39,511 nt of DNA, from the NCBI GenBank assembly GCA_016872915.1, contig VGYQ01000017.1, forward strand, positions 1-39,511, given 5' to 3'. The position numbers and the translations under genes were made by a program. This stretch comes from Planctomycetota bacterium (GTDB taxonomy: Bacteria > Planctomycetota > Phycisphaerae > Phycisphaerales > SM1A02). A model generated the notes under the pieces. It did not search any database, was not told the origin of the DNA, and saw nothing but the letters and a program-made list of their open reading frames with translations. Below, piece after piece: positions 8,354 through 15,912 of the stretch. The first letter of the stretch is position 1; each line of letters begins with the position of its first letter.

Positions 8354-8704
8354 ATGGAATTGGCGATCGGTGAAATCGAGGGTGATGTGATGGTGATCCG
8401 CGCGGATGGCGGGCTCAACCAAGCAACGGCGAGTCAGATTTCTGAGCAGGTGGGCGCTCTCGTGGCGGGGGGTGTCCGCCACCTGATTGTGGACTGCTCG
8501 TCTCTGACGGTACTGTCAAGCACCGGCATTGGTGTGCTGCTGATGCTGCACACTCGGATGAAACGGGAGGGGGGCGACGTTCGCCTCTGCGGACTTCGCG
8601 GTCTGATCGTTCAGGTTCTGCAGTTGGCCAAACTCGATCGACTCTTCCAACTCTACCCAGATGTTGGACAGGCGAAACTGTCTTTCCGTCCAGAGTCGGA
8701 TTGA
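8354..8704 (+). CDS. STAS-domain protein (anti-sigma factor antagonist type)
   Basis: This is a 116-residue single STAS domain of the SpoIIAA/RsbV kind. Such proteins bind anti-sigma-factor kinases and are switched by Ser/Thr phosphorylation. The fold signature 'HLIVDCSSLTVLSSTGIGVLLML' spans residues 43-65. The phospho-site loop reads S55-S56-T57-G58 where SpoIIAA has D-S-S-G, so the acidic first position is replaced by Ser while hydroxyl residues remain. No kinase, phosphatase or sigma-factor gene is adjacent. It follows kdsD by 3 nt in what is probably one transcript. Its stop is 6 nt from the convergent dacB stop. The partner cannot be inferred here. Confidence 0.85.
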   Translation: MELAIGEIEGDVMVIRADGGLNQATASQISEQVGALVAGGVRHLIVDCSSLTVLSSTGIGVLLMLHTRMKREGGDVRLCGLRGLIVQVLQLAKLDRLFQLYPDVGQAKLSFRPESD

Positions 8705-8710
8705 AAGTCA

Positions 8711-10228
8711 TCAGCCGCCGAGCGCACTGCGCCGAGCCGCCAACTCCTCTGCGAGGATCGCACAGATGCGGTCCTGCAACTTCTTTGCTTTGCCGACTGC
8801 ACCGGCTTCGCTGAGTCCGTTGGCAAGCACGCTAAACGCGAGGCGTGTTCCATCGCTTGCCGTGACATAGCCGCTGAGGCAGCAAACCTTGTCGATGTAG
8901 CCGCTCTTGCACTGCACCAGCGCCACAGCCGGATTGATCTCCTTCATACGCTTGCGAACGGTGCCTGATTGGCCCGCCACAGGAAGCGTTTCTATGAAGC
9001 GGCTTGCGATGCGTTCGTCCTGTGCCACGGATGCGAGCCACAATGTCATGCCGTCCGCCGTGACGCGGTTCTCACGCGAAAGCCCGGATCCGTCAGAGAC
9101 AACAAACGCATCCGAGGCGCGGCCGATCCGTGCCTGCAACTCGCCCTGCATGGCGCGCGCACCGAGCGCCCAGGAACCTGCTGTGCCAGTCTTCGCGAAC
9201 GCGATGCGCTTCAGCAGGCACTCCGCATACAAATTGTCGCTTTCAAAGTTGCAATGCTCAAGCACGGTCGTGATTGGTGTGCGAAGGACGGGGCCAATGG
9301 GCTTGCCAGCCGGTGTGGCATCGGCAGCAGTGGCGATCCGTGCAGAGGTCACTGAGACTCCTGCTGCACGCAGCCGATGCGCAAGGCACTGTGCGAGGAA
9401 AAGCGACGGATCTCCCACCGGGACGAGAATTGGACTCTCCAGCTTTGTCTTCACATTGCCGTAGAGCGTCAGATCACCTGTTTCTGGTGTGCGAGCAAAC
9501 CAGAGTGTGTTCTTGTCATTCTTGCCCGTGCGAGACGTGCCCTTGTTCGTGATTGCCATCCACGGTGCCTTCGGGGTGATCGTGGTGATCTCGGGCGCAG
9601 CACCCGCACGTGGGGCTACGGATACCCCGATACTGTTCGCATGAAAGTTCAGTCCGAAGGGCGGCGCGCAATAACGCTCATTGAGTTGATCCTTGGGCCA
9701 CGACGGGTGCGCGCCCTCGCGCGCGAAGATGCGGTCATCCACAACGATCTCACGAAGTCGCTTCACCCCTGCGGCACGCAGCGAAGCGACCCAGGTGTCG
9801 AGCAGTCGTTCGATGTCGAGTCCTGAGTGGACCTTTCCCGATGCATCCGTAAAAGTCGACTCAGCGAGAAGTGCAGGATCTCCGAGTGCAGGGTCGCCAT
9901 CGCCCACAATGGTCAGTCGATCACCATCCAGCAGCATTCGGGTGGAGAACGCAAAGTCCGGGCCGAGAACGGTGATTGCAGCGGCCGTGGTCAGCACCTT
10001 CATGTTGCTTGCCGGTGCGAGCGCTTCCCCACCTCGAACAGAAACGATCGACCGACCCGTGGATGCCTCGCGGATACTGACCGCAAGAGCTGCCTTCTTC
10101 AGTCCTGTTGCCGCCACAGCCTCGCGGACGGATGCGCCAATACTTTCGCTCCCTGCGTGGCAGTCGGGTACCGCAGCAAAGAGGATGCAGGCAGCGAGTC
10201 CAAAGGACGACCAACGGTCATACTTCAT
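8711..10228 (-). CDS. dacB: D-alanyl-D-alanine carboxypeptidase/endopeptidase, PBP4/DacB type (peptidase S13)
   Basis: The 505-residue protein has a signal peptide (cleavage probably after 'DCHAG', about 26), so it acts in the periplasm on peptidoglycan. All three active-site motifs of penicillin-binding enzymes are present: SxxK as S74-N-M-K77 in 'LAPASNMKVLTTAA', SxN as S330-D-N332 in 'NFESDNLYAE', and a KTG equivalent as K441-S-G443. The large insertion between SxxK and SxN, with 'GDGDPALGDP' and 'DDRIF', is typical of class C low-molecular-mass PBPs such as E. coli DacB (477 aa). It cleaves D-Ala-D-Ala ends or cross-links during wall remodelling. Together with SHC and Lol genes, it supports a cell wall and outer membrane in this planctomycete-like host. 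Confidence 0.94.
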   Translation of the reverse strand: MKYDRWSSFGLAACILFAAVPDCHAGSESIGASVREAVAATGLKKAALAVSIREASTGRSIVSVRGGEALAPASNMKVLTTAAAITVLGPDFAFSTRMLLDGDRLTIVGDGDPALGDPALLAESTFTDASGKVHSGLDIERLLDTWVASLRAAGVKRLREIVVDDRIFAREGAHPSWPKDQLNERYCAPPFGLNFHANSIGVSVAPRAGAAPEITTITPKAPWMAITNKGTSRTGKNDKNTLWFARTPETGDLTLYGNVKTKLESPILVPVGDPSLFLAQCLAHRLRAAGVSVTSARIATAADATPAGKPIGPVLRTPITTVLEHCNFESDNLYAECLLKRIAFAKTGTAGSWALGARAMQGELQARIGRASDAFVVSDGSGLSRENRVTADGMTLWLASVAQDERIASRFIETLPVAGQSGTVRKRMKEINPAVALVQCKSGYIDKVCCLSGYVTASDGTRLAFSVLANGLSEAGAVGKAKKLQDRICAILAEELAARRSALGG

Positions 10229-10298
10229 CTGTTGGGTGATATCGGCAGGATCCTGACTGATCCTGTATGCATTCGATGGTCGCGTGCTTGGCGCCGCC

Positions 10299-10304
10299 TA
10301 TTCT
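10299..10304 (+). promoter_or_regulatory. Putative -10 element (TATTCT) ahead of the SDR/DUF2867 gene
   Basis: TATTCT is a good -10 match 27 nt before the ATG at 10332. If it is used, the in-frame GTG at 10284 would be upstream of the transcript and cannot be the start. No clear -35 is seen. Confidence 0.35.
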
Positions 10305-10331
10305 TGGAAGGCTGCAACGCGACGCCGCCCT

Positions 10332-11873
10332 ATGGAGCCCACGACTTTGACTTCCACTTCGCCAGAAGGCACTCATCCCGCACAAGCGCCGCTCATCGCC
10401 GTCACGGGTGCAACAGGCTATGTCGGTGGGCGCCTTGTGCCCCGTTTGCTTGAGGCAGGATTTCGCGTGCGCTGCCTCGTCCGCGAGCCGCGCAAACTGC
10501 GTGCGCGTCCTTGGCGCTCGCACACCGCGTTGGAGGTCGTGCAGGGGAGTCTCACCGATGTCGCGTGGTTGACGGCAAGTCTGAAGGGCTGCTCTGCCGC
10601 GTACTACCTCGTGCACTCGATGGAGAGCAGTGGGCGTGACTACGCCGAGCGCGATCGCGCACTTGCCGGAGCGTTTGCCGGTGCGAGTGCCGCCGCTGGC
10701 ATTGGACGAATCATTTATCTCGGGGGGCTTGGAGAACTCGGTCCAGGGCTGAGCGAGCACCTCTCATCGCGCCGGGAAGTGGAGCATGTGCTTGAATCGT
10801 CCGGTGTGCCGCTGACGGTGTTCCGTGCGGCGATGATCATCGGATCGGGATCCGCATCATTCGAGATTCTGCGGTATCTGGTGGAACGGCTGCCAATCAT
10901 GGTCACGCCGGCGTGGGTGAAAACGGAGTCCCAGCCGGTTTCCATCACGGATGTGCTGCACTGGATGGTCCGCTGCCTCTCTGTACCCGAAACTTCGGGC
11001 AGGACGCTCGAGATCGGCGGAGCAGATGTGCTTCCGTACCGCGAGCTGATGCGCATCATGGCGCAGGAACTTGGACTTCGGGCGCGGGTCATCGTTCCAC
11101 TTCCGGTGCTGACACCCCGACTGAGCTCCGGTTGGATTGGTCTTGTGACACCCGTGTCGTATCGCATCGCACGCCCGCTGGCGGAAGGTCTGCGCAACCG
11201 CGTGGTGGTGACGAGCAATCTCACTCAGCAGTTGATGCCGCATCAGGCACTTGGCGCGCGCGACTCGATCCGGCGAGCACTGGAGCGGGTGCGCCACAAC
11301 GAAGTCGATACGCGCTGGTCTGTCGCCGGCGCGATCCCAGGCGACCCCGATTGGGCGGGGGGAACGTTGTTCACGGACCAACGTTCCATCACGATTGCCG
11401 CCTCGGCAGATGCAGTCTCGCGAGCTGTATGCCGCATTGGAGGCGGCCATGGGTGGTACGCAGGCGACATCCTCTGGAGAATCCGCGGGTGGATGGACAC
11501 CTTCGTGGGCGGCCCTGGACTTCGCCGCGGACGACGTGACTCCGACGAGGTGGAGTTTGGAGAGGCACTGGACTTCTGGCGCGTGATCGGCGTGGAGCGG
11601 GGGCGTTCGCTTGCCCTGCTCGCGGAGATGAAACTCCCCGGCGTCGCCACACTGAACTTCGACATCGCCTCCGCACCGACCGGTGGAAGTGCACTCACGA
11701 TGACGGCCCGTTTTCGCCCCAAGGGAATCTTCGGATTGCTCTACTGGTACAGCGTGCTTCCGCTCCACAACATCGTGTTCGGAGGCATGCTCCGCGGCAT
11801 CAGGCGCGCCGCGGAGAGTGAGCGCATCGAATCCAGTCCGCCGGCCAACCCAGGTGCGCGGCGAGATCCGTAA
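10332..11873 (+). CDS. SDR-family NAD(P)-binding protein with C-terminal DUF2867/SRPBCC-like domain
   Basis: The protein has 513 residues from the ATG at 10332. An earlier GTG at 10284 adds 16 non-conserved residues and precedes a -10-like hexamer. The N-terminal half is an atypical/extended SDR Rossmann domain: 'VTGATGYVGGRLVPRLLEAG' is the dinucleotide loop, followed by 'CLVREPRKL', 'AAYYLVHSM' and 'YLGGLGE'. The C-terminal ~200 residues match the DUF2867 domain often fused to these SDRs, with 'GGGHGWYAGDILWRIRGWMD', 'LDFWRVIGVERGRSLALLAEMKLPG' and 'FRPKGIFGLLYWYSVLPLH'. No reaction has been firmly assigned to this fusion to my knowledge; a redox or quinone/lipid-linked role is a guess. It ends 9 nt from the convergent tsf gene. 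Confidence 0.83.
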   Translation: MEPTTLTSTSPEGTHPAQAPLIAVTGATGYVGGRLVPRLLEAGFRVRCLVREPRKLRARPWRSHTALEVVQGSLTDVAWLTASLKGCSAAYYLVHSMESSGRDYAERDRALAGAFAGASAAAGIGRIIYLGGLGELGPGLSEHLSSRREVEHVLESSGVPLTVFRAAMIIGSGSASFEILRYLVERLPIMVTPAWVKTESQPVSITDVLHWMVRCLSVPETSGRTLEIGGADVLPYRELMRIMAQELGLRARVIVPLPVLTPRLSSGWIGLVTPVSYRIARPLAEGLRNRVVVTSNLTQQLMPHQALGARDSIRRALERVRHNEVDTRWSVAGAIPGDPDWAGGTLFTDQRSITIAASADAVSRAVCRIGGGHGWYAGDILWRIRGWMDTFVGGPGLRRGRRDSDEVEFGEALDFWRVIGVERGRSLALLAEMKLPGVATLNFDIASAPTGGSALTMTARFRPKGIFGLLYWYSVLPLHNIVFGGMLRGIRRAAESERIESSPPANPGARRDP

Positions 11874-11882
11874 GACGCGCGT

Positions 11883-12686
11883 TCAGGTGCCGACGCGCAG
11901 GCGAATGAACGAGGTGATCGTCACGCCCTTGGGCAGAATTTCGCGCACAGACTTCTTGTCGTCTTTCACGAACTTCTGGCCGAGCAGGGTGGTCTCCTCG
12001 AAGTACTTGCGCAGTTTGCCGCCTGCCATCTTTTCCACGATGTCCGCAGGCTTGCCGGACTCGGCTGCCTCTTTGCGAGCCTCTTCGCGCTTCGTCGCCA
12101 CCAGATCTGCAGGGAGCCCATGCTCGTCGACCGCCATCGGCGTTGGCACAGCCGCAGCGATGTGCTGACAGATGCCCGTGGCAAGTTCCTCTGTCAGCGG
12201 GCCGCTGAACTGCAGCAACACGCCGAGCTTGTGGTCATGGTGGATGTACTTGGCGAACGATCCGCCGTCGAGGCGCGTTCCGCGCGCGAAGGAGATGTTC
12301 TCGCCCGTCTTGATGCGCACCGTGTCGAGGCGCGCTGTCATCGGTGCGGTGATGGCCACTGCACCAGCGCCAAGTGCGAGCGACATCGTCGCCAATTCGC
12401 TCGCCATCGCACGAAACTCCTCATTTTTTGCGGTGAAGTCGGTCTCGGCACGGACCTCCACAATGGTTGCCTTCGCTCCGTCGATCGCGATGGCGATGCA
12501 ACCCTCACCCGCGGCGCGGTCAGATCGAGCGTCCATCTTGCCCTTGAGTCGCTCACGCAGCAGCGCCTCGGCCTTCGCCAGATCGCCGCCAGTCTCCGTG
12601 AGCGCGGCGCGGCAATCGCCAAAGCCAAGCCCCGTGTTGTTGCGAAGCGCCATCACCAACTTTGCATCAATGTTCACCGTTTCCAT
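11883..12686 (-). CDS. tsf: Translation elongation factor Ts
   Basis: This is a 267-residue EF-Ts, the guanine-nucleotide exchange factor for EF-Tu. It starts with the N-terminal UBA-like region ('VMALRNNTGLGFGDCRAAL'). The EF-Tu-contacting 'TDFTAKNEEF' (82-91, usually TDFVARNEEF) and the core segments 'HHDHKLGVLLQF' and 'GQKFVKDDKKSV' follow. The ATG at 12686 has an AAGGA Shine-Dalgarno site 8 nt upstream, which decides it over the upstream in-frame start at 12740. It follows rpsB in the classical rpsB-tsf order, with a 123-nt spacer. Its 3' end abuts the convergent SDR gene with 9 nt between stops. It is slightly shorter than the E. coli protein (283 aa). Confidence 0.96.
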   Translation of the reverse strand: METVNIDAKLVMALRNNTGLGFGDCRAALTETGGDLAKAEALLRERLKGKMDARSDRAAGEGCIAIAIDGAKATIVEVRAETDFTAKNEEFRAMASELATMSLALGAGAVAITAPMTARLDTVRIKTGENISFARGTRLDGGSFAKYIHHDHKLGVLLQFSGPLTEELATGICQHIAAAVPTPMAVDEHGLPADLVATKREEARKEAAESGKPADIVEKMAGGKLRKYFEETTLLGQKFVKDDKKSVREILPKGVTITSFIRLRVGT

Positions 12687-12809
12687 GTGTGCTGTCCTTG
12701 TCTCTCTGGACTTCGCAGGGGCGCCAGATTGCAGGCCCAATCAATCCAAACACTTCATGTCAAAAAAGAGATTCCGAACAAGCCGTGCCAGACGAGCCTC
12801 GGCCCCCAG

Positions 12810-13673
12810 TTATGCGGTGGGCTCGGGAGGTGTGGCACCGGCGGCTTGCATCGGTGCCTCGTCTGCGGGCAGCCCGCCACCTACATCATCCACACGGAAG
12901 CGGCTTCGCACGCTTCGGCGGCGGGGCGCCGCTGGTGAGTTGCCATCTTCCGAATCGCTGGCGGCACCCTCGGCCGGAGCTGGTGCTGCCGTTTGGCGAG
13001 TGACCTTGCCTTCTTGGACGGCTGCAGCGAGCTCGCGCAGGACCAAGTCGATCGACCGCATCGAGTCATCGTTGCCCGGGATGGGAATATCCGCAAAGTC
13101 CGGGTCACCATCGGTATCGATCAGGCAGATCGTGGGAATGCCGAGATTCTTCGCTTCGCGCACGGCATTTGACTCGCGATTGACATCGATCACGACCAAC
13201 GCGGCAGGCAACTTTGCCATGCTGCGAACGCCGTTGAGGTTGCGATGAATCTTCTTGAGTTCGCGCGCCAACTGCGATTCCATCTTCTTCGAATAACTCT
13301 TGATGCCGCCGGACTGCACCAGTCCTTCCAGTTCCTCGAGTCGGCGAAGTCGTTCGCGCACTGTGCGGAAGTTGGTCAGGAGTCCACCGAGCCAACGCTC
13401 CGTGATGTACGGCATTTGGCATACCGTGCAGTGCGACTCGACCGCGCCCCGAGCCTGCCGCTTCGTTCCGACGAAGAGCACGTCCTTGCCCTCCGCAACG
13501 GTGCGGGTGATGAATTTCTTCGCAAGCAGCAGACCTTTGATCGTCTCGCGAATGTCGATGATGTGGATTTGGTTCTTGACGCCCTGGATGTAGGGCCCCA
13601 TCTTGGGGTTCCAACTCGACCGTCGTTGGCCGAAGTGGATGCCTGCTTCAATGAGTTCGTTGACAAGTGACAT
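12810..13673 (-). CDS. rpsB: Small ribosomal subunit protein uS2
   Basis: The 287-residue ribosomal protein S2 has conserved segments 'LIEAGIHFGQRRSSWNPKM', 'IHIIDIRETI', 'VLFVGTKRQA', 'ERWLGGLLTNF' and 'DVNRESNAVREAKNLGIP'. The family usually has about 235-255 residues. The extra ~50 C-terminal residues are Ala/Pro/Glu-rich with a central basic 'RRRSVRSRFR' patch, a tail not needed for the fold. The start at 13673 is fixed by an AGAGGA Shine-Dalgarno site 8 nt upstream. The longer open frame to 13997 overlaps the divergent mutase gene and is not coding. Transcription probably begins near 13870, giving a structured leader of about 200 nt, then continues into tsf. Confidence 0.96.
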   Translation of the reverse strand: MSLVNELIEAGIHFGQRRSSWNPKMGPYIQGVKNQIHIIDIRETIKGLLLAKKFITRTVAEGKDVLFVGTKRQARGAVESHCTVCQMPYITERWLGGLLTNFRTVRERLRRLEELEGLVQSGGIKSYSKKMESQLARELKKIHRNLNGVRSMAKLPAALVVIDVNRESNAVREAKNLGIPTICLIDTDGDPDFADIPIPGNDDSMRSIDLVLRELAAAVQEGKVTRQTAAPAPAEGAASDSEDGNSPAAPRRRSVRSRFRVDDVGGGLPADEAPMQAAGATPPEPTA

Positions 13674-13870
13674 GGAAGATTCCTCTTTCAGACACCTCCA
13701 CAATCTGCGGAGGCAGCGACACCCGAGCTTCGGCCGGTGACCTTGCGGTGCCGAGCGCTCGTACAAAGGGCGCTTACGGGGGAGAAAAGACGTTCGCGGA
13801 GCCCACCCACCGAGGTGGGCGCCGCCTCCCGCTTCTTCGTCACAACGCTGTGACGGTAAGAAATGGGAAG
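13674..13870 (-). promoter_or_regulatory. Long structured 5' leader of rpsB, possible autoregulatory element
   Basis: About 200 nt separate the proposed promoter from the rpsB start, with no small gene inside. On the RNA strand two helices can form. One is a 7-bp stem (13801-13807 with 13814-13820, 6-nt loop). The other is a stem just before the ribosome-binding site, pairing CTCCGCA with TGTGGAG around a 3-nt loop (about 13696-13712, including one G-U pair). Many bacteria regulate rpsB-tsf through an S2-binding leader, but this sequence does not match one I recognise. The regulatory role is inferred from length and position only. Confidence 0.4.
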
Positions 13871-13876
13871 CCGCGT

Positions 13877-13905
13877 AGGGTAGCAGGGCGCACGGGGAGC
13901 CGCAA
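13877..13905 (-). promoter_or_regulatory. Putative rpsB-tsf promoter
   Basis: TTGCGG (13905-13900) and TACCCT (13882-13877) are separated by 17 nt on the minus strand, a fair -35/-10 pair. The -10 sequence is the same hexamer seen ahead of kdsD. Initiation would be near 13870. Confidence 0.45.
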
Positions 13906-13960
13906 GCCATGTATTCAGAGCGGGTTGCCGCGCTCGAGACGGGGTGTGGAGCGACATTTC

Positions 13961-13966
13961 TATGAT
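13961..13966 (+). promoter_or_regulatory. Putative -10 element of the phosphohexomutase gene (TATGAT)
   Basis: TATGAT, 5 of 6 matches to TATAAT, ends 11 nt before the ATG at 13978. This predicts a leader of about 5 nt. No Shine-Dalgarno site precedes the ATG. Confidence 0.45.
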
Positions 13967-13977
13967 CGCGCGCTCCG

Positions 13978-15375
13978 ATGATCGACAAAGTCTTCAAGGC
14001 GTATGACGTTCGTGCGACCTACCCGCAGCCGCTCGATGAGGGGATCGCGTGGAAGGTGGGGCATGCGGCCGCCGAATGGCTGACGGACCGGGCGCAGCGC
14101 GATGGTCTGGATCATCCGCGCATGCGCCACATCGTTGTGGGGCGCGATATGCGCAAGAGTTCACCGTCGCTTGCCGCGGCGCTGAAGCGCGGTATTCGCG
14201 ATTTCGGTGCGCATGTCATCGATGTTGGCATGGTCGATACACCGATGACCTATTTCGCAATCAACCACCTCCAGTGTGCGGGGGGCATCGAAGTCACGGC
14301 AAGCCACAATCCCGCCCATGACAACGGGTTCAAGATCAGTCGTGCGAATGCGAAGCCTGTGGGTACGGGCAGTGGGCTTGAGGCAATCCGCGAACTCGCG
14401 CGCGCAGCGGTCGAAGGTCCCGATGAACGCCATGCGGGGCGCGAAGAGTCCATGGATCTGTGGACCGCTTACCGCGATCACCTGCTGCGCCTCTTGCATC
14501 CGTCTGTCCTCGAAGGTTCACGCGTCCTCCGCATAGGGATCGATGCAAGCAATGGGATGGCTGGCACGATGGTGCCGCATGTTCTTGGCGGTGTGCCTGG
14601 CTTTGCGATTGTGCCGCTGCACTTTGACAATTCGAGCGGTACTTTCACGCATGAGCCGAACCCGCTCGTTGAAGCGAATCTGCGCGAAGTGCAGGAGGCA
14701 GTGCGCACCGGGAAGCTGGATTTTGGCGTCTGTTTCGATGGCGATGCGGACCGCTGCGTGATTGTCGATGAGCATGGTGCAACCGTGGGATGCGACCTCC
14801 TGCTCGCGGCACTCTCGCAAGATGCGCTTCGTGGGAAACCAGGTTCCGCAGTGGTGTACGACCTGCGCAGTTCACGCAGTGTGCGGGAGGCCATCGAGGA
14901 GGCAGGTGGTGTTCCCGTGGAGAGTCGTGTGGGTCATGTCTTCATGAAGGCAAAGCTGGCCGAGACAGCTGCACCGATCGGCGGGGAACTGTCGGGGCAC
15001 TTCTACTTTGCGGACATGTTCAACGCGGACAGCGGTATTCGCGCGCTGCTCGCCGTGGCAAGCCTTGTGGCGACGCGAAGTGGTGGACTGTCCGAAATCA
15101 TCAAACCATTTCGGCGCTACGCCCAGTCGGGAGAGATCAACTTTGAGAACGCAGACAAACTGGGTGCACTGGAGCGGTTGAAGGCCGCCTATCCCAAAGC
15201 TCCCACGAAGGATCTGGACGGGCTGTCCTTGGATGCCGGCGAGTGGTGGTGCAATGTGCGTCTGAGCAACACCGAGCCGCTGCTGCGGCTCAATCTGGAG
15301 GCGCGTGATCAAGCGACGGTCGACCGACAAGTGTCGATCCTTGAGCCCATCCTCGGGCACCGCGTCGATCACTGA
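13978..15375 (+). CDS. Phosphomannomutase/phosphoglucomutase (alpha-D-phosphohexomutase)
   Basis: The 465-residue enzyme interconverts hexose 1- and 6-phosphates through a phosphoserine. The active-site loop is 'TASHNP' (107-112, catalytic Ser109). The Mg2+ loop is 'DGDADRC' (254-260). The sugar-specificity loop is 'GELSGHFYF' (336-344), and the phosphate-binding loop is 'SNTEPLLR' (430-437). The GEmSGH loop and the length group it with bacterial PMM/PGM (ManB/AlgC-like) rather than GlmM, which has a shorter GEqSGH protein. It probably feeds GDP-mannose or other envelope sugars. It diverges from rpsB, with about 300 nt between the starts. A small beta-rich gene follows 66 nt after the stop. 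Confidence 0.93.
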   Translation: MIDKVFKAYDVRATYPQPLDEGIAWKVGHAAAEWLTDRAQRDGLDHPRMRHIVVGRDMRKSSPSLAAALKRGIRDFGAHVIDVGMVDTPMTYFAINHLQCAGGIEVTASHNPAHDNGFKISRANAKPVGTGSGLEAIRELARAAVEGPDERHAGREESMDLWTAYRDHLLRLLHPSVLEGSRVLRIGIDASNGMAGTMVPHVLGGVPGFAIVPLHFDNSSGTFTHEPNPLVEANLREVQEAVRTGKLDFGVCFDGDADRCVIVDEHGATVGCDLLLAALSQDALRGKPGSAVVYDLRSSRSVREAIEEAGGVPVESRVGHVFMKAKLAETAAPIGGELSGHFYFADMFNADSGIRALLAVASLVATRSGGLSEIIKPFRRYAQSGEINFENADKLGALERLKAAYPKAPTKDLDGLSLDAGEWWCNVRLSNTEPLLRLNLEARDQATVDRQVSILEPILGHRVDH

Positions 15376-15425
15376 TTCGCGGCGGTACCTGCTGGTCGTC
15401 TCTCGCCGTCCGTTCGCTTGCGCAC

Positions 15426-15431
15426 TATGCT
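15426..15431 (+). promoter_or_regulatory. Putative -10 element (TATGCT) of the small beta-rich gene
   Basis: TATGCT ends 10 nt before the ATG at 15442 and supports that start over the in-frame starts at 15418 and 15427, which would precede or overlap the promoter. Confidence 0.35.
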
Positions 15432-15441
15432 TGGTAGATCT

Positions 15442-15861
15442 ATGGCCACCCTTGAGCGTGATACGGCAGTCCTCGTTCTGGAATCCATCTCGGGTACGAA
15501 GGCGCGCGTCAGCGTGCCACGGACAAACTACGAACTCGATCTGCTGGTGGAGGGTGTGACCGACGGTCTCGAGGCGGGCAAGCGCCTGCGCGGGATCGTG
15601 CACGCGCGTGCGCTTCGCATGCACCGCGCAGCGGCTGGCGGCACTTTCATCGAGCCAGTGCAGGGAACGCCTCGCATTGTGCAGGGACGAGTGCTGGCGA
15701 CGGACACGCAGTCGAATGCCGTCCTGCTGCATGCGGGTCTGCCGATGTGGGTGCACGTTCCACAGGGACAGGCCGCCGCAGACTTTGCCACGGGCGAACT
15801 GCTGAACTTCTACGTGGAGTCGGGCACGGCTCTGCGGCGATCGGCAGCAGACTGCGTTTGA
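15442..15861 (+). CDS. Uncharacterised small beta-rich protein, possibly two tandem OB/PilZ-like barrels
   Basis: I do not recognise a named family for this 139-residue protein. It has no signal peptide or membrane helix. Two halves share the same hydrophobic rhythm: residues about 8-53 ('VLVLESISGTKARVSVP' ... 'GKRLRGIVHA') and about 88-132 ('GRVLATDTQSNAVLLHAG' ... 'GELLNFYVES'). Each half looks like a small five-strand barrel, so an internal duplication is possible. The start at 15442 is chosen because a TATGCT hexamer overlaps the earlier ATG. It lies 66 nt after the phosphohexomutase gene on the same strand and converges with the repeat-protein gene downstream. Confidence 0.6.
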   Translation: MATLERDTAVLVLESISGTKARVSVPRTNYELDLLVEGVTDGLEAGKRLRGIVHARALRMHRAAAGGTFIEPVQGTPRIVQGRVLATDTQSNAVLLHAGLPMWVHVPQGQAAADFATGELLNFYVESGTALRRSAADCV

Positions 15862-15912
15862 CGCGGATTTGCCGGCTGACAAGCTTTCGCACGCCGATCA
15901 GCCCATGATTTC

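Noticed and set aside
10284-10331. GTG start for the SDR/DUF2867 protein
   Set aside because: A TATTCT -10-like hexamer lies downstream of this GTG and the extra 16 residues precede the conserved Rossmann start.
13801-13820. Hairpin GCCCACC/GGTGGGC as an intrinsic terminator
   Set aside because: It sits inside the rpsB leader, and the only T-rich run on that strand is about 10 nt away and interrupted by C; a leader structure is more likely than a terminator.
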